Assembly (NCBI GenBank): GCA_002496565.1
Contig: DAKJ01000018.1
Span: 248,001-312,000, forward strand
Length of the DNA: 64,000 nt
DNA from: Methanosarcina sp. UBA289
GTDB lineage: Archaea; Halobacteriota; Methanosarcinia; Methanosarcinales; Methanosarcinaceae
Direction of reading: 5' to 3'
The first letter of the stretch is position 1; every line of letters starts with the position of its first letter. Below the pieces are notes generated by a model. The model was not told the DNA's origin and did no database searches. It saw nothing but the letters and a program-made list of their open reading frames with translations. This document shows positions 28,154 through 36,597 of the stretch, piece by piece. Made by a program: the position numbers and the translations under genes.

Positions 28154-28387
28154 TTAGGATGAGATCCCGATATAAATATTGTGAAGTTCCTTGGCGACAT
28201 CCTCAGCGCTATCATATTTTCTGTCTGGAAGCATGCCAAGTTCCTGCAGTATATCCGGGATCGCTCCACTCTTCCTTTCTTGTTCAATAATGTCTTTCCT
28301 GTTTACAGGAAAATCTATATTTGCTAATATTTTCTGAATTTCCATTGGAAGTTCTTTAATACTTCCATCCTTACTATCAGTTTCCAC
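28154..28387 (-). CDS. DUF2795 family small protein
   Basis: 77 residues from a GTG start with AAAGGGG six bases upstream. The core LPMEIQKILANIDFPVNRKD...LPDRKYDSAEDVAKEL fits the DUF2795 pattern, a small helical domain common in bacteria and methanogens and without an established function. It is one of four related stretches within 2.6 kb (26611, 28154, 28408, 28857). Confidence 0.75.
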   Translation of the reverse strand: METDSKDGSIKELPMEIQKILANIDFPVNRKDIIEQERKSGAIPDILQELGMLPDRKYDSAEDVAKELHNIYIGISS

Positions 28388-28407
28388 GATATCCCCTTTG
28401 CTTTTGT

Positions 28408-28600
28408 TTAGTTTCCTTTAAACTCCTTGACAATATCCGTAGCTTTTGTATACTCCTTCTCTGGAGTTATTTATACTCCACAGAATATCGTCGCGCTATT
28501 TTCCTTAGCACTTAACAAAATCTTCCTTCTTTGCAGCAAAATCAATACTTATTAAAGCTTTCTGAAGGAAGCCGAACTTGTCAGTATGAATATATGTTGA
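28408..28600 (-). pseudogene. Decayed DUF2795 gene
   Basis: On the minus strand one frame reads FLQKALISIDFAAKKEDF and then stops. Another frame downstream reads ITPEKEYTKATDIVKEF to a stop at 28408-28410. The two pieces match, in order, the N- and C-terminal halves of the neighbouring DUF2795 protein (IQKILANIDFPVNRKD and MLPDRKYDSAEDVAKEL). At least one frameshift and one internal stop separate them, and no start codon is visible. The left boundary is approximate. Confidence 0.6.
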
Positions 28601-28856
28601 TTTACTATATGAATGTTAACATTTATTTATAAAATTATGTTAAAAATTAGCAAATAACAAAATGTTAGTATTAATATATAATATATTTTTGTAAAAAAAG
28701 TTACATATTCTGAAAAAATAATTAATTTTTCTCTTTTTGAGCTTAAATTCTTGAGAAGAATTTCCAGCATCAAAAGAAATGTTTTCAAATAATATAATTA
28801 AGTATTTATTTATATAATTAATATAATTATACGATTTGGGGGTAAATCCATAAAAC

Positions 28857-29192
28857 ATGCGGAAAGTGAAAGGTATGAGAGCAAGTGCCAGCAGTATGCA
28901 GGATATATTAAGAAATGTACATTTTCCAATTAGAAAAGAACAAGTTTTAGAGCATGCTAGAAAGCAAAATCTTTCCGAAGAGGTAATTAAACAGATAGAA
29001 ATGATTCCCGACGAGGAATACAAGTCAGCTGACTCCCTTATGCAAGCGATAGATGCAGCCAGCCAAAAAATCGGTGGGGGTGGAGGAGGAAAAAGCCAGT
29101 CATTCGGTGGAACCGGAGTTGGTGAAACTGGAGAAGGTGGTCCCTCGTCAGGAGGAAGTAGTCAGGGTTTCGGAGGGAGAGGAGGAGAATAA
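28857..29192 (+). CDS. DUF2795 protein with Gly-rich tail
   Basis: 111 residues from the ATG at 28857, or 105 from the ATG at 28875, which has GAAAGG just upstream; both are possible. The DUF2795 core runs to about residue 70 (SMQDILRNVHFPIRKEQV, then MIPDEEYKSADSL). It is followed by a low-complexity tail of Gly, Ser and Gln (IGGGGGGKSQSFGG). The tail suggests a flexible linker or a phase-separating/structural role, but this is inference. It is divergent from the other intact copy at 28154-28387. Confidence 0.72.
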   Translation: MRKVKGMRASASSMQDILRNVHFPIRKEQVLEHARKQNLSEEVIKQIEMIPDEEYKSADSLMQAIDAASQKIGGGGGGKSQSFGGTGVGETGEGGPSSGGSSQGFGGRGGE

Positions 29193-29504
29193 GCAAATTC
29201 CTCCAGAATAGTCATTGACAGATTATTTGCATCGGATTTGGAGTATAAAAGAGATTGGACTTGCCCCCAGTTAATAATAACGGCCGATTTTGCAAAGTTA
29301 CAATCTAAATTAATTCTGAATAAAAATTAACAGAATATAGATCTTTGGTCTGTAGATCTTTAGTTTTTTGATTATGATTATTCAATCTTTGATCTCGATC
29401 TTTGATTTTTTATGTTTAATAATATTATTTTTGATTATTCAATTTTGACATTAGATCTATGACACTCAACTTTTGATGATTTCAGGATTTCTTTGTCGAA
29501 ATAT
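29193..29504. other. Gap with repetitive TTTGAT motifs
   Basis: Around 29340-29475 short motifs of the type GATCTTTGATTTTT and TTGATTATTCAA recur. No gene was seen. It lies at the converging 3' ends of the DUF2795 and ACT-MBL genes. Confidence 0.4.
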
Positions 29505-31052
29505 TCACAAATATTCTAGAGAGATACATTTTTGCCCTGCAAAATATCTCTCTGAACCTGTGTACTCGAAAAGTTTTCCATTATCCAGTACGGATATCGA
29601 ACCATGTCCGCAGCAGATCATGCATTTTCGGTTTTTTTTGGAGAGCTTATTATCAATCTCTGAAATGAGGGAAAGAAGAGCCTGTCTTTCCTCTCGTGCA
29701 AGCTTGCTGTCAACATTCACTGATGTCATAAGATAATCAGCCAGAACATTATATTCCGTTCTCTCAGGGCTCAAGCTTTTGAAATTGATCATTGCGTCTT
29801 CAGGAAAGAGCAGCCCCTCTTCAGGACAGAGATAGAAGATTTCTCCATGCATGTGCCCGCCCATACCTGCAAGAGCTTCGAACTCCAAGTCACCAATAAG
29901 AAAACGAGCAACAATAGGAAATTCACCCCGTTTTTCGATTGTTTCATCTAATAAGGAGACTTCTGGAAAGAGAACTGTATTTGTAGGAGGAGTAAACCTT
30001 GAAAAAAGGTTAATTATCTTCGTATAAACCTCTTCCAGAATACAATCCTGGTTGCTTGATCCATAAGCTCTGCTGGTTTCCCGCGTGATCAAAAAAGTTT
30101 CGCGATTAAGATAGGATGGCGCGGGAAAAAAACCTGCAGCTCCACAATGATCAGCATCGGCATGGGTAATATAAATCCTTTTAAGCCGGCTCAAATCCCC
30201 AAGTCCGTAGTGCTGGAACATATTCACAATGTCCTGAAAATAAATTCCATAACCAGTGTCAATCATGACCCTTTCGGAAGAAGTATCAAAGAGATAGATG
30301 TTTCCCCCACAGGGAGGTTGAAAACAGAAAAGTTCAATATCATCCTTTATTCTGACTCTCTGCACGTCGGCATAAAATTTGTCTCCTGACGTCTGGTTAA
30401 GGCATTCCCCTACTTTCAAAATGCTCTCAAAAACCTCAATAGGGTCTTTCTGAAGGTTTGAGAGTTCCTGAGTAATATGATTAATGTCATGCAGGAATCG
30501 CATCAAAAAAGCATCTTCGGCGCTCCCAATAAACGATCTGAGCTTCTGCGCCAAGCGAAGGTAAAATACCGTATCATCAAGCTTCTCCCCGGTTGTATCA
30601 TATTCTAAAATCTCTAGCCTGTATCTGGACTTAAGCTGATTCAGAAGGGCATCTATCATGTTAGGGTTCTCGATGTGAAGACCTACAACGAGCCTTTCAG
30701 GATGCTGTCCCCGATCATCAAAATCAAGATAAGTAATGTTTGATCTCGATGAGGTTATATAATTCAGGAATTCAAATAAAGCACCAGGACAATTCGGGAG
30801 GTAAACGTGGAATTTCAGAAACGCTACTGACTGAAGGGAAGTCTGGAGATATCCTATTTTTTCAAGCTCTTCACGGATTTTTTCATAAGCCTGCGGAAGA
30901 GCCTTCACTTCAAAAAAAACAGTATGTGTATCTATCCTGCGGTCGTACTGAATCCTGTTAATATTTCCCTCGTAGCGTGTGATAATTTCGGCTGCCCTGT
31001 GCAATGCCCCGGGTATATCAGGCATGCAGGCAATAAAAGAGAATTGTTCCAT
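29505..31052 (-). CDS. Fusion of two ACT-like domains with a metallo-beta-lactamase domain
   Basis: 515 residues. Two ACT-like domains come first (about 1-75, FIACMPDIPGALHRAAEII, and 78-160, FHVYLPNCPGALFEFLNYI). A helical linker follows (about 165-230), then a metallo-beta-lactamase fold (about 240-500). Its first metal motif reads THADADH in place of THxHxDH, so the second ligand is Asp. The other ligands appear kept: His in GGHMHGE, Asp in FPEDAM and His in CCGHGS. ACT domains usually bind amino acids or small ligands to control an attached enzyme, so a ligand-gated hydrolase or oxidoreductase is inferred. Substrate unknown. Confidence 0.82.
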   Translation of the reverse strand: MEQFSFIACMPDIPGALHRAAEIITRYEGNINRIQYDRRIDTHTVFFEVKALPQAYEKIREELEKIGYLQTSLQSVAFLKFHVYLPNCPGALFEFLNYITSSRSNITYLDFDDRGQHPERLVVGLHIENPNMIDALLNQLKSRYRLEILEYDTTGEKLDDTVFYLRLAQKLRSFIGSAEDAFLMRFLHDINHITQELSNLQKDPIEVFESILKVGECLNQTSGDKFYADVQRVRIKDDIELFCFQPPCGGNIYLFDTSSERVMIDTGYGIYFQDIVNMFQHYGLGDLSRLKRIYITHADADHCGAAGFFPAPSYLNRETFLITRETSRAYGSSNQDCILEEVYTKIINLFSRFTPPTNTVLFPEVSLLDETIEKRGEFPIVARFLIGDLEFEALAGMGGHMHGEIFYLCPEEGLLFPEDAMINFKSLSPERTEYNVLADYLMTSVNVDSKLAREERQALLSLISEIDNKLSKKNRKCMICCGHGSISVLDNGKLFEYTGSERYFAGQKCISLEYL

Positions 31053-31149
31053 TGGATATCCCCTTATTAAACAATCCTATTTTTGATAATTAGATAAATC
31101 CTGTTTTACCTTAAGCTTTCCTGCTGTACAGAAAATAGAAAATTGAGGG

Positions 31150-31659
31150 TTAAATTTCTAGTATAAAGGCAGAAAGTCCTAGAGTTTCAAAAGCTTCACT
31201 GATCTCTAAAAGAGGATTTTTGGTTCTATAGAAAAGATGAGAGCTGCATTTACAGTCTGTGCACCCGAAGCCGGACACCGAATTCCCTCCAATCCTGCTG
31301 GCAAGTTCACATTCAAGCCGCGCAGAAGTAAATGCATAAACCGCTGAAACCAACCTGAAAGCATGATTCAGATGAAGATAATCTACGTGCCATTTAGGAT
31401 TTCGATCTCGATTCTGAGATAGATCGATGTGTCTCTTTACCCTTTTAAGGCCTCCTGAACCCAGAGCCGATCCCACATATATATGAAATCCCGGATAGAA
31501 AGAGAACTCGCCCTTTTTGCCTACCTCAATATTACAGGCTTGATTTTGGAATATCAAACAGTAGACGCCTTTTCCGGAAAAAATATCTTTTTCAGAATAA
31601 TCATTTTTTTCAGAGTAAAAACTTTTCTCGGAATATCCACTTTCTTCGGAAAAATTCAT
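31150..31659 (-). CDS. DUF123 / GIY-YIG-like protein
   Basis: 169 residues. From about residue 31 the protein shows the DUF123 pattern: GVYCLIF, then FYPGFHIYVGSALGSGG, RVKRH, and WHVDYL, plus conserved cysteines in CTDCKCSSH. DUF123 is related to GIY-YIG nucleases and is sometimes fused to endonuclease III. The first 30 residues are repetitive with an S-E-K spacing (GYSEKSFYSEKNDYSEKD) and look like recently expanded coding DNA. A DNA-related role is inferred from the family only. Confidence 0.75.
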   Translation of the reverse strand: MNFSEESGYSEKSFYSEKNDYSEKDIFSGKGVYCLIFQNQACNIEVGKKGEFSFYPGFHIYVGSALGSGGLKRVKRHIDLSQNRDRNPKWHVDYLHLNHAFRLVSAVYAFTSARLECELASRIGGNSVSGFGCTDCKCSSHLFYRTKNPLLEISEAFETLGLSAFILEI

Positions 31660-31668
31660 TTAGATACC

Positions 31669-31755
31669 TCAATTTGACTTCAAGACCTCAGCTTAACTTC
31701 AAGACCTAAACTTAACTTCAAAACCGCAATTTAATTTCAAGACCTGGATTTAATC
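31669..31755. repeat. 19-bp tandem repeat, about 4.5 copies
   Basis: Units at 31669-31687, 31688-31706, 31707-31725 and 31726-31744, each a variant of CTCAACTTAACTTCAAGAC, followed by a partial copy. The array fills the space between the DUF123 start and the stop codon of the ADP-ribosylglycohydrolase gene and extends into the last codons of the latter. Confidence 0.8.
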
Positions 31756-32705
31756 TCTGAAAGCTGAAAATATTTTTCAAGCAGAGGACCGACCATTTTC
31801 TCCAGTATTTCTTTCTCCTTAAGCGCTTCAATCCAGGAAACCGGTATGGCTTCAATTCCCAGCCTGGCCCCAAGAATACCTCCTGCCACGCTCGCAACCG
31901 AGTCTGAGTCTCCGGTAATATTCACTGCGGTCTGTACTGCTTTTTTGTAGTCATTTGGATAGCGTAATATGCAGAAGTATGCAAGGGCAAAAGTTTCGTC
32001 TGCATACCAGCCCTGCCCGAGTTTCTTCAAACCTTCTTCATCTTCAATGCCACTATAAGCCATATAATAAGAGTTTTCCAGTGCCTGAGTGAACTCCTGA
32101 GAGATTCCCTGAGTTACCTCAAGAAGCAGTTTAAACATTTCTCTGGGTTCCAACCCGTCAAGGATCAGTTTAACTGCGTATGACCCTGCGATGGAAGCAG
32201 CTTCTGAAACTGGATGGGAGTGAGTGATTCGGCCTGAAATCTGGGCAACTTTAATCAGTTTTTCAGGGTTATTCCTATAAACAAAACCGATGATTCCAGC
32301 TCTCATAAGGCTTCCGCAGGTTTTGGAGCTGATTCCGGATTTGCTCCAGGGAATACCATCCTTAAGGCTCAGGGCTGCTCCTCTGGTAGTCGCCCCAGCA
32401 CCCAGGTCAGGCTCATCCAGCCAGAGTACAAGTTCCTCTGCTATCTTGCCCATAAGCTCAGGAACTTCAAGTTCTGCTCCTCGAAGCAGACCCCTGGCAA
32501 GTACAAGCATCAACTGGGTATCATCAGTCCAAGGAGAACTAGGAAGGAGTTCAAGGATTCCTTTTTCCCCATACTTCATTTTTATTTGCTCAAGGGTTAG
32601 ATGTTCTACAGGGCGCCCGAGAGCATCTGCGCAGGCTGTACCAAATAGGTAGCCGCGGAGTTCTTTTTCGAGATAAGGAGAGTCCTGTATATTTTCTGTC
32701 TTCAT
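31737..32705 (-). CDS. ADP-ribosylglycohydrolase family protein
   Basis: 322 residues of the DraG/ADPRH fold. Metal-binding motifs are visible at the start (GTACADALGRPVEHL and PWTDDTQLML) and end (NITGDSDSVASVAGGILGARLG). Family members remove ADP-ribose from protein arginine or act on related N- or O-glycosides. No dinitrogenase reductase ADP-ribosyltransferase or nif gene is nearby, so a nitrogenase role is not supported here. The last residues are encoded within the 19-bp tandem array. Confidence 0.88.
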   Translation of the reverse strand: MKTENIQDSPYLEKELRGYLFGTACADALGRPVEHLTLEQIKMKYGEKGILELLPSSPWTDDTQLMLVLARGLLRGAELEVPELMGKIAEELVLWLDEPDLGAGATTRGAALSLKDGIPWSKSGISSKTCGSLMRAGIIGFVYRNNPEKLIKVAQISGRITHSHPVSEAASIAGSYAVKLILDGLEPREMFKLLLEVTQGISQEFTQALENSYYMAYSGIEDEEGLKKLGQGWYADETFALAYFCILRYPNDYKKAVQTAVNITGDSDSVASVAGGILGARLGIEAIPVSWIEALKEKEILEKMVGPLLEKYFQLSEIKSRS

Positions 32706-33894
32706 CGTTCCACTCCATTCATCTCTTAGTTACACGTTTAGATACTATCTCAATATGTGATTATTTATATAGAAATGAATGATCCTTATTTTTTAAATTA
32801 AATATTTTTTGATCTCTCTTAAAAGTTTCAGATAAAAGTAAGATTTTATGACCTCATTCCAAACTCAAAAATTAACCTTGAATCCTAAAATGGGAAAAGT
32901 ATTTAAAATACTGCCGTATTGAGAAAATAAGTAGTATTTTTGTGAGTATTTGCGAAATGTCATATATAGCTTTGTGATTTTGAGCTTATTCAGATTTTGA
33001 CAGTTTACGATTAAAAAATTACCCAAAAAGTATTGTGACCTACTATAACTTGCATTATAATAAAAAACCAGAATAAATACTCTGATGTTACAGATCTATT
33101 TAGATTTTCGATATGCACCAATGACTTTTAGGTGGCATTTAATACAAGTACTTTCTAATTTTCACTATGGAAGTTTTAGTTAATTGTAGTTTGCCAAAAT
33201 TAATGAAAATGCTTTAAATACAGATAAACAGCCTATGATTTCTTTTTTAGCTAAAAAATTACATCTAATGCCTTTAAAATATCACCGTTAAAAAGAGCTT
33301 AATACAGAATTCAGCGAAGAGACTTAACTAATATTGCATCTATTTAGGAAAATCACATTTTATATGATTTTTTCCGCAAAATTGCACAAAATTACAAATA
33401 TTAATGATGTATTTAAAATTCAAATCGGGTTTTTTCCTTTAGTTTCGGATTAAAAATCTCTATAATGAGAATAAACAGCATAAAATTTCATTAAATTGAT
33501 TTTAAATTGTCCTAAACACATTTTTTTGCAAAATAGACAATTTTATCAAATATTATTGAAAATAAAGAAATTTGGTGGAAAATGGCAAGACCTCAATTAA
33601 TTAATACTGTTCGTAATAGAGTTCCAATTACCGTAGCTGTAGTAAAGATGTTTTGTATATTGTAGTAAGTGGGGCCGGAATCAAGTTTCATCCAAGGTTT
33701 ATCTACATTTGAATAAGAGCCAATCCGAAAAGTCAGTAATGCATATTGAAAAGTTACAATAGGTTTATAATATCAACGTATCCGTTCCAGTTTTGCATAT
33801 GCATATTGTAAAAGTGATAGTAGTAACCACTTTTCAGATAGGTCCTAAGTGCATAAGCCTAAACTCATTTAGATAGTAATATTTCAACGTTCGA
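32706..33894. other. 1.2-kb AT-rich gap, no gene seen
   Basis: Neither strand has an ORF with a ribosome site. Codon stops are dense in all frames. It separates the ADP-ribosylglycohydrolase from the three unknown genes at 33895-36234. Confidence 0.45.
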
Positions 33895-34611
33895 TTACTT
33901 ATTTGGTAAGCGTAGTTTAGTAAGTTGCCTAATAGAAGACTGGAATTTAAGAACATCTTCTTGAGTCAGCATAGTATCCAATCTACCTTCAAGCTGTTTA
34001 TTTATCTCCTCTGTTAAACTCTTGCTATCGCGTGTCACCAGATCCATTGGTGAAGTAATACCAATTTGTACCAGAGTAATAGCTAAAGAAGGCGTGACAT
34101 CTGGAAGGGTGAATAATGTTGCACGATCAATTACGGAGTTGAGCTTAATGTCAGGAAGCATTTTCTGCACAGCACTTTGTCCTGCAGTATTACGGGTAAT
34201 ACGCAAAAAGTCCTCAACTGAAAAAACTCGTAATTCCTCTAACTGTTTAATAGCATTTGAAGGTAATACATCCCCCAGAGCAGATAGTGGTTTATCAGCT
34301 GACAGAGGTACAGACTGAGTTGTCCCTAGTACTGGCCGAACACGCAAGTGTATCTTTGTAAGTCCTTGATTATCTTGAGCATCATTAACTGTACACACTC
34401 GAAGCTGACCAATCTTGTCGACACGTAAACGAGCTGGAATTGTAATCTCCACTTCATCTAAAACATATGAACCTAGTTCGTTTGGGTATCTCGCTAGCTC
34501 ATTTTGAACTGTCGCAATGCTTATAGCCAAGCCCTCTCCTAGTTCATGTAGTGCTATTTCGGTTGATTTTAAAGGTGTTTGCAACGTGGGTAATTCGATT
34601 TTTTTTTCCAT
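33895..34611 (-). CDS. Unrecognised protein with N-terminal helix-strand module and HhH-like C-terminus
   Basis: The ATG at 34609-34611 has GGAG ten bases upstream; a GTG at 34624-34626 would add five residues. About 238 residues. The N-terminal part is one amphipathic helix (STEIALHELGEGLAISIATV) followed by strands (YVLDEVEITIPARLRV, then KIHLRVRPVLG). The C-terminal half has two repeats resembling helix-hairpin-helix/DUF4332 motifs (QLEELRVFSVEDFLRI and LVQIGITSPMDLVTR). It follows the 106-residue gene by 27 bp and is very likely co-transcribed. No family was recognised. Confidence 0.65.
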   Translation of the reverse strand: MEKKIELPTLQTPLKSTEIALHELGEGLAISIATVQNELARYPNELGSYVLDEVEITIPARLRVDKIGQLRVCTVNDAQDNQGLTKIHLRVRPVLGTTQSVPLSADKPLSALGDVLPSNAIKQLEELRVFSVEDFLRITRNTAGQSAVQKMLPDIKLNSVIDRATLFTLPDVTPSLAITLVQIGITSPMDLVTRDSKSLTEEINKQLEGRLDTMLTQEDVLKFQSSIRQLTKLRLPNK

Positions 34612-34653
34612 AATATACTGCTCCACAACTGGTTAGGTAACCAGAAACACAGA

Positions 34654-34974
34654 TTAATCAGGCACACTATAAACTTCGGGTAATGGTAAATATCGAACAG
34701 TCAATTTAAGATTACCAATACTTTCCATACGTGGTGATACCATAATATGCGTTTTGTTGCTAACATGATACTTTGATTGAAATTGTAATGCAAGAGGAAA
34801 ATCTAGTCGATACTCGCTCCATACAAATGCACTTGGAGGAACGCCGATTTGTTGGTATCGAATTAAACTCTCACGGGCACGTTCATCTAACATGGATTGG
34901 GCTTCAACAAAGCCCCTTGAGATCCCTGCTAGAAGGTTTTGCATTGGTAAGCTTGCTTGAATTGTAAATATCAC
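34654..34974 (-). CDS. Small unrecognised protein, helix-strand module
   Basis: 106 residues from a GTG start with GGTG eight bases upstream. It opens with an amphipathic helix (LLAGISRGFVEAQSMLDERA) followed by strands (FVWSEYRLDFPLALQF, then NLKLTVRYLPLPE). The same order of helix, acidic strand and final strand is seen in both neighbours, suggesting one shared module. Faint resemblance to DUF2589-type proteins or to the small trypsin-co-occurring domains is a guess by layout only. No signal peptide. Confidence 0.62.
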   Translation of the reverse strand: MIFTIQASLPMQNLLAGISRGFVEAQSMLDERARESLIRYQQIGVPPSAFVWSEYRLDFPLALQFQSKYHVSNKTHIMVSPRMESIGNLKLTVRYLPLPEVYSVPD

Positions 34975-35307
34975 ATTTTTTCACCATTCTAAAATTAATA
35001 GGAATGTATCGAAGTATTAGCAATATAAGACGTAGTAAAATATATTTATATCTAGCAAGATCGGTGGAATTTATTCCTTTTTTCATAAACTTGTTCTAAA
35101 TACTTAATTAAAGCTTTTAGCAATAAAAATTAACACATTATTTTTTTCTATTAGTTTGTACTGAACTATCAATTTTTAAAATTAGTATCAATAGACCGAT
35201 TTCTCATAAGGTGAATAGTTACTAATCTTCATTTATCTTATATTCTTATTTCTTGGTTTTACTTTAAAATTATAGGTGGGATGCTTTCAGCATCCATCTA
35301 GTGCAAT
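34975..35307. other. Gap within the three-gene set
   Basis: 333 AT-rich bases between the 308- and 106-residue genes; may hold a separate promoter for the downstream pair. No gene was seen. Confidence 0.4.
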
Positions 35308-36234
35308 TTAAATACTAACCAATACCTGCTGCGTGATCAAACCAAGCCAAGTTTTTACAGTTATTGGCTCTGGTGGTTTATCTTTGTCATAAGCACTGCC
35401 TTCCCGTCTTAATTCAATTTTCAGTATGCCATCATCACCTGTGTTACCATTCTTATTTTCTGTGTCATCACTATTCAAGAACGTGTAATTAATAAGAGGT
35501 TCGCTTATTTGAACAGAAATGTGCTTGCCTTTCAGTGGATCATTTACTACGTTACGCAATTCTACAGTCAAGGTGACTTTCCTCCCAATAGTCTCGCTAT
35601 CTTGTTCCTCTCCTTTGATATTCTCACGCGGCCCAGCTGTTACTTTCATTCTAGGCCCTTTCTGAACAACAAACGGCTGTGGTGGTTTAATATCTGGACG
35701 AGGCTCAAGTGTGGCTTCCATATGAAGCCATCCAGCAGCTGCATTCGCTGAGAGTGAGGCAGTCTGTTCAAAACTAGTTTCTCCACTGCTGCTGGTACTT
35801 GCTCGCGTACCTAGAAGTTCAGCTAATTCTCCGCCCATTCCTTCTTCGGTCTCAGTTTTATATGAACCCTTAATATTGAAACCATTGGCTACATTGAACT
35901 TTGCTACATACATATCAGCCCTAAGTATAACTTGTTTCCATTGATAGGCCGTGGGCATAATATATGTAACGAGAGGTAGTTTTTCTTTAATGGGTTTACC
36001 TTCTTCCATCTCTCCGTCATCATTAATTTTCTGTTCCCAAATAGCAACTACTTCAATATCCTTATCAGCTAGAGCGACTGCAGTAGATACTAATGTCTCA
36101 TCTAAACTCTTCTGTGCTTCAGCTATCGCAGAACCCACTTTTGAGACAAAAGAGCCGAAAGCTGGCCCGCCATTTGCCATTTCGTCAGAGACAGCTGATT
36201 CAGATGCCTTAACAGGTGCATATTCCTCTGGCAT
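35308..36234 (-). CDS. Unrecognised protein, DUF2589-like N-terminal part and Ig-like C-terminal part
   Basis: 308 residues with AGGAGA eight bases before the ATG. The N-terminal helix reads FVSKVGSAIAEAQKSLDETL, closely matching the pattern of the 106-residue neighbour (GISRGFVEAQSMLDERA). Strands LPLVTYIMPTAYQW and ADMYVAKFNVANGF follow, reminiscent of the DUF2589 family. A Ser/Thr-rich linker leads to a C-terminal beta domain (about 200-308) with VTLTVELRNVVNDPLKGKHI and TVKTWLGLITQQVLVSI, like an Ig or carboxypeptidase-regulatory fold. No signal peptide or membrane segment. Function unknown. Confidence 0.65.
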   Translation of the reverse strand: MPEEYAPVKASESAVSDEMANGGPAFGSFVSKVGSAIAEAQKSLDETLVSTAVALADKDIEVVAIWEQKINDDGEMEEGKPIKEKLPLVTYIMPTAYQWKQVILRADMYVAKFNVANGFNIKGSYKTETEEGMGGELAELLGTRASTSSSGETSFEQTASLSANAAAGWLHMEATLEPRPDIKPPQPFVVQKGPRMKVTAGPRENIKGEEQDSETIGRKVTLTVELRNVVNDPLKGKHISVQISEPLINYTFLNSDDTENKNGNTGDDGILKIELRREGSAYDKDKPPEPITVKTWLGLITQQVLVSI

Positions 36235-36597
36235 TGTTTAATTTCTCCTATTATTTTCAAAGTATTTTCTGGTTCTTTCCTAATTTTAAAAGTGGTGGAA
36301 TTTTATACAAACTTATCAAATCACTGTTTTCACTTCTGGATATTTTTGAGTTCATCCTAAAACTCTAAATTTGCCTCTTTAGTCTTGAGAAAGACTACGC
36401 ACTGAAGTTAAAAAAATCAAGTATAACGGCTGAGTTTAAGCTTAAGCCTGAAATAACTATAGGCTTAAAGTCGTTGATTTTTCAATCCAACTGTGTAAGT
36501 CCCACAGCAATTTGCTGATGTTAGCATGCTAGTATAGAATACTCATTTAAAAATAGGTGATCCAGATGGCATGCGTTTGGTATGCGCATAATTTAGT
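36235..36597. other. Gap holding a MITE-like element
   Basis: Contains the inverted-repeat element at 36389-36503. A start-like ATG at 36566 with AGGTGAT upstream opens only a 20-codon frame. Confidence 0.4.
36389..36503. mobile_element. MITE-like inverted-repeat element, copy 1
   Basis: The left end reads AGACTACGCACTGAAGTT then AAAAAAATCAA; the right end, on the opposite strand, reads GGGACTTACACAGTTGGATT then GAAAAATCAAC. Inside, arms CTTAAGCCT and AGGCTTAAA form a second inverted repeat. A similar element lies at 57603-57727, and a solo right end at 37255-37297. The size (about 115 bp) and ends suggest a non-autonomous IS derivative; boundaries are approximate. Confidence 0.5.

Noticed and set aside
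31737..32705. Nitrogenase-regulating DraG
   Set aside because: The fold fits ADP-ribosylglycohydrolases in general, but no nif or draT gene is near, so the specific name is not supported.
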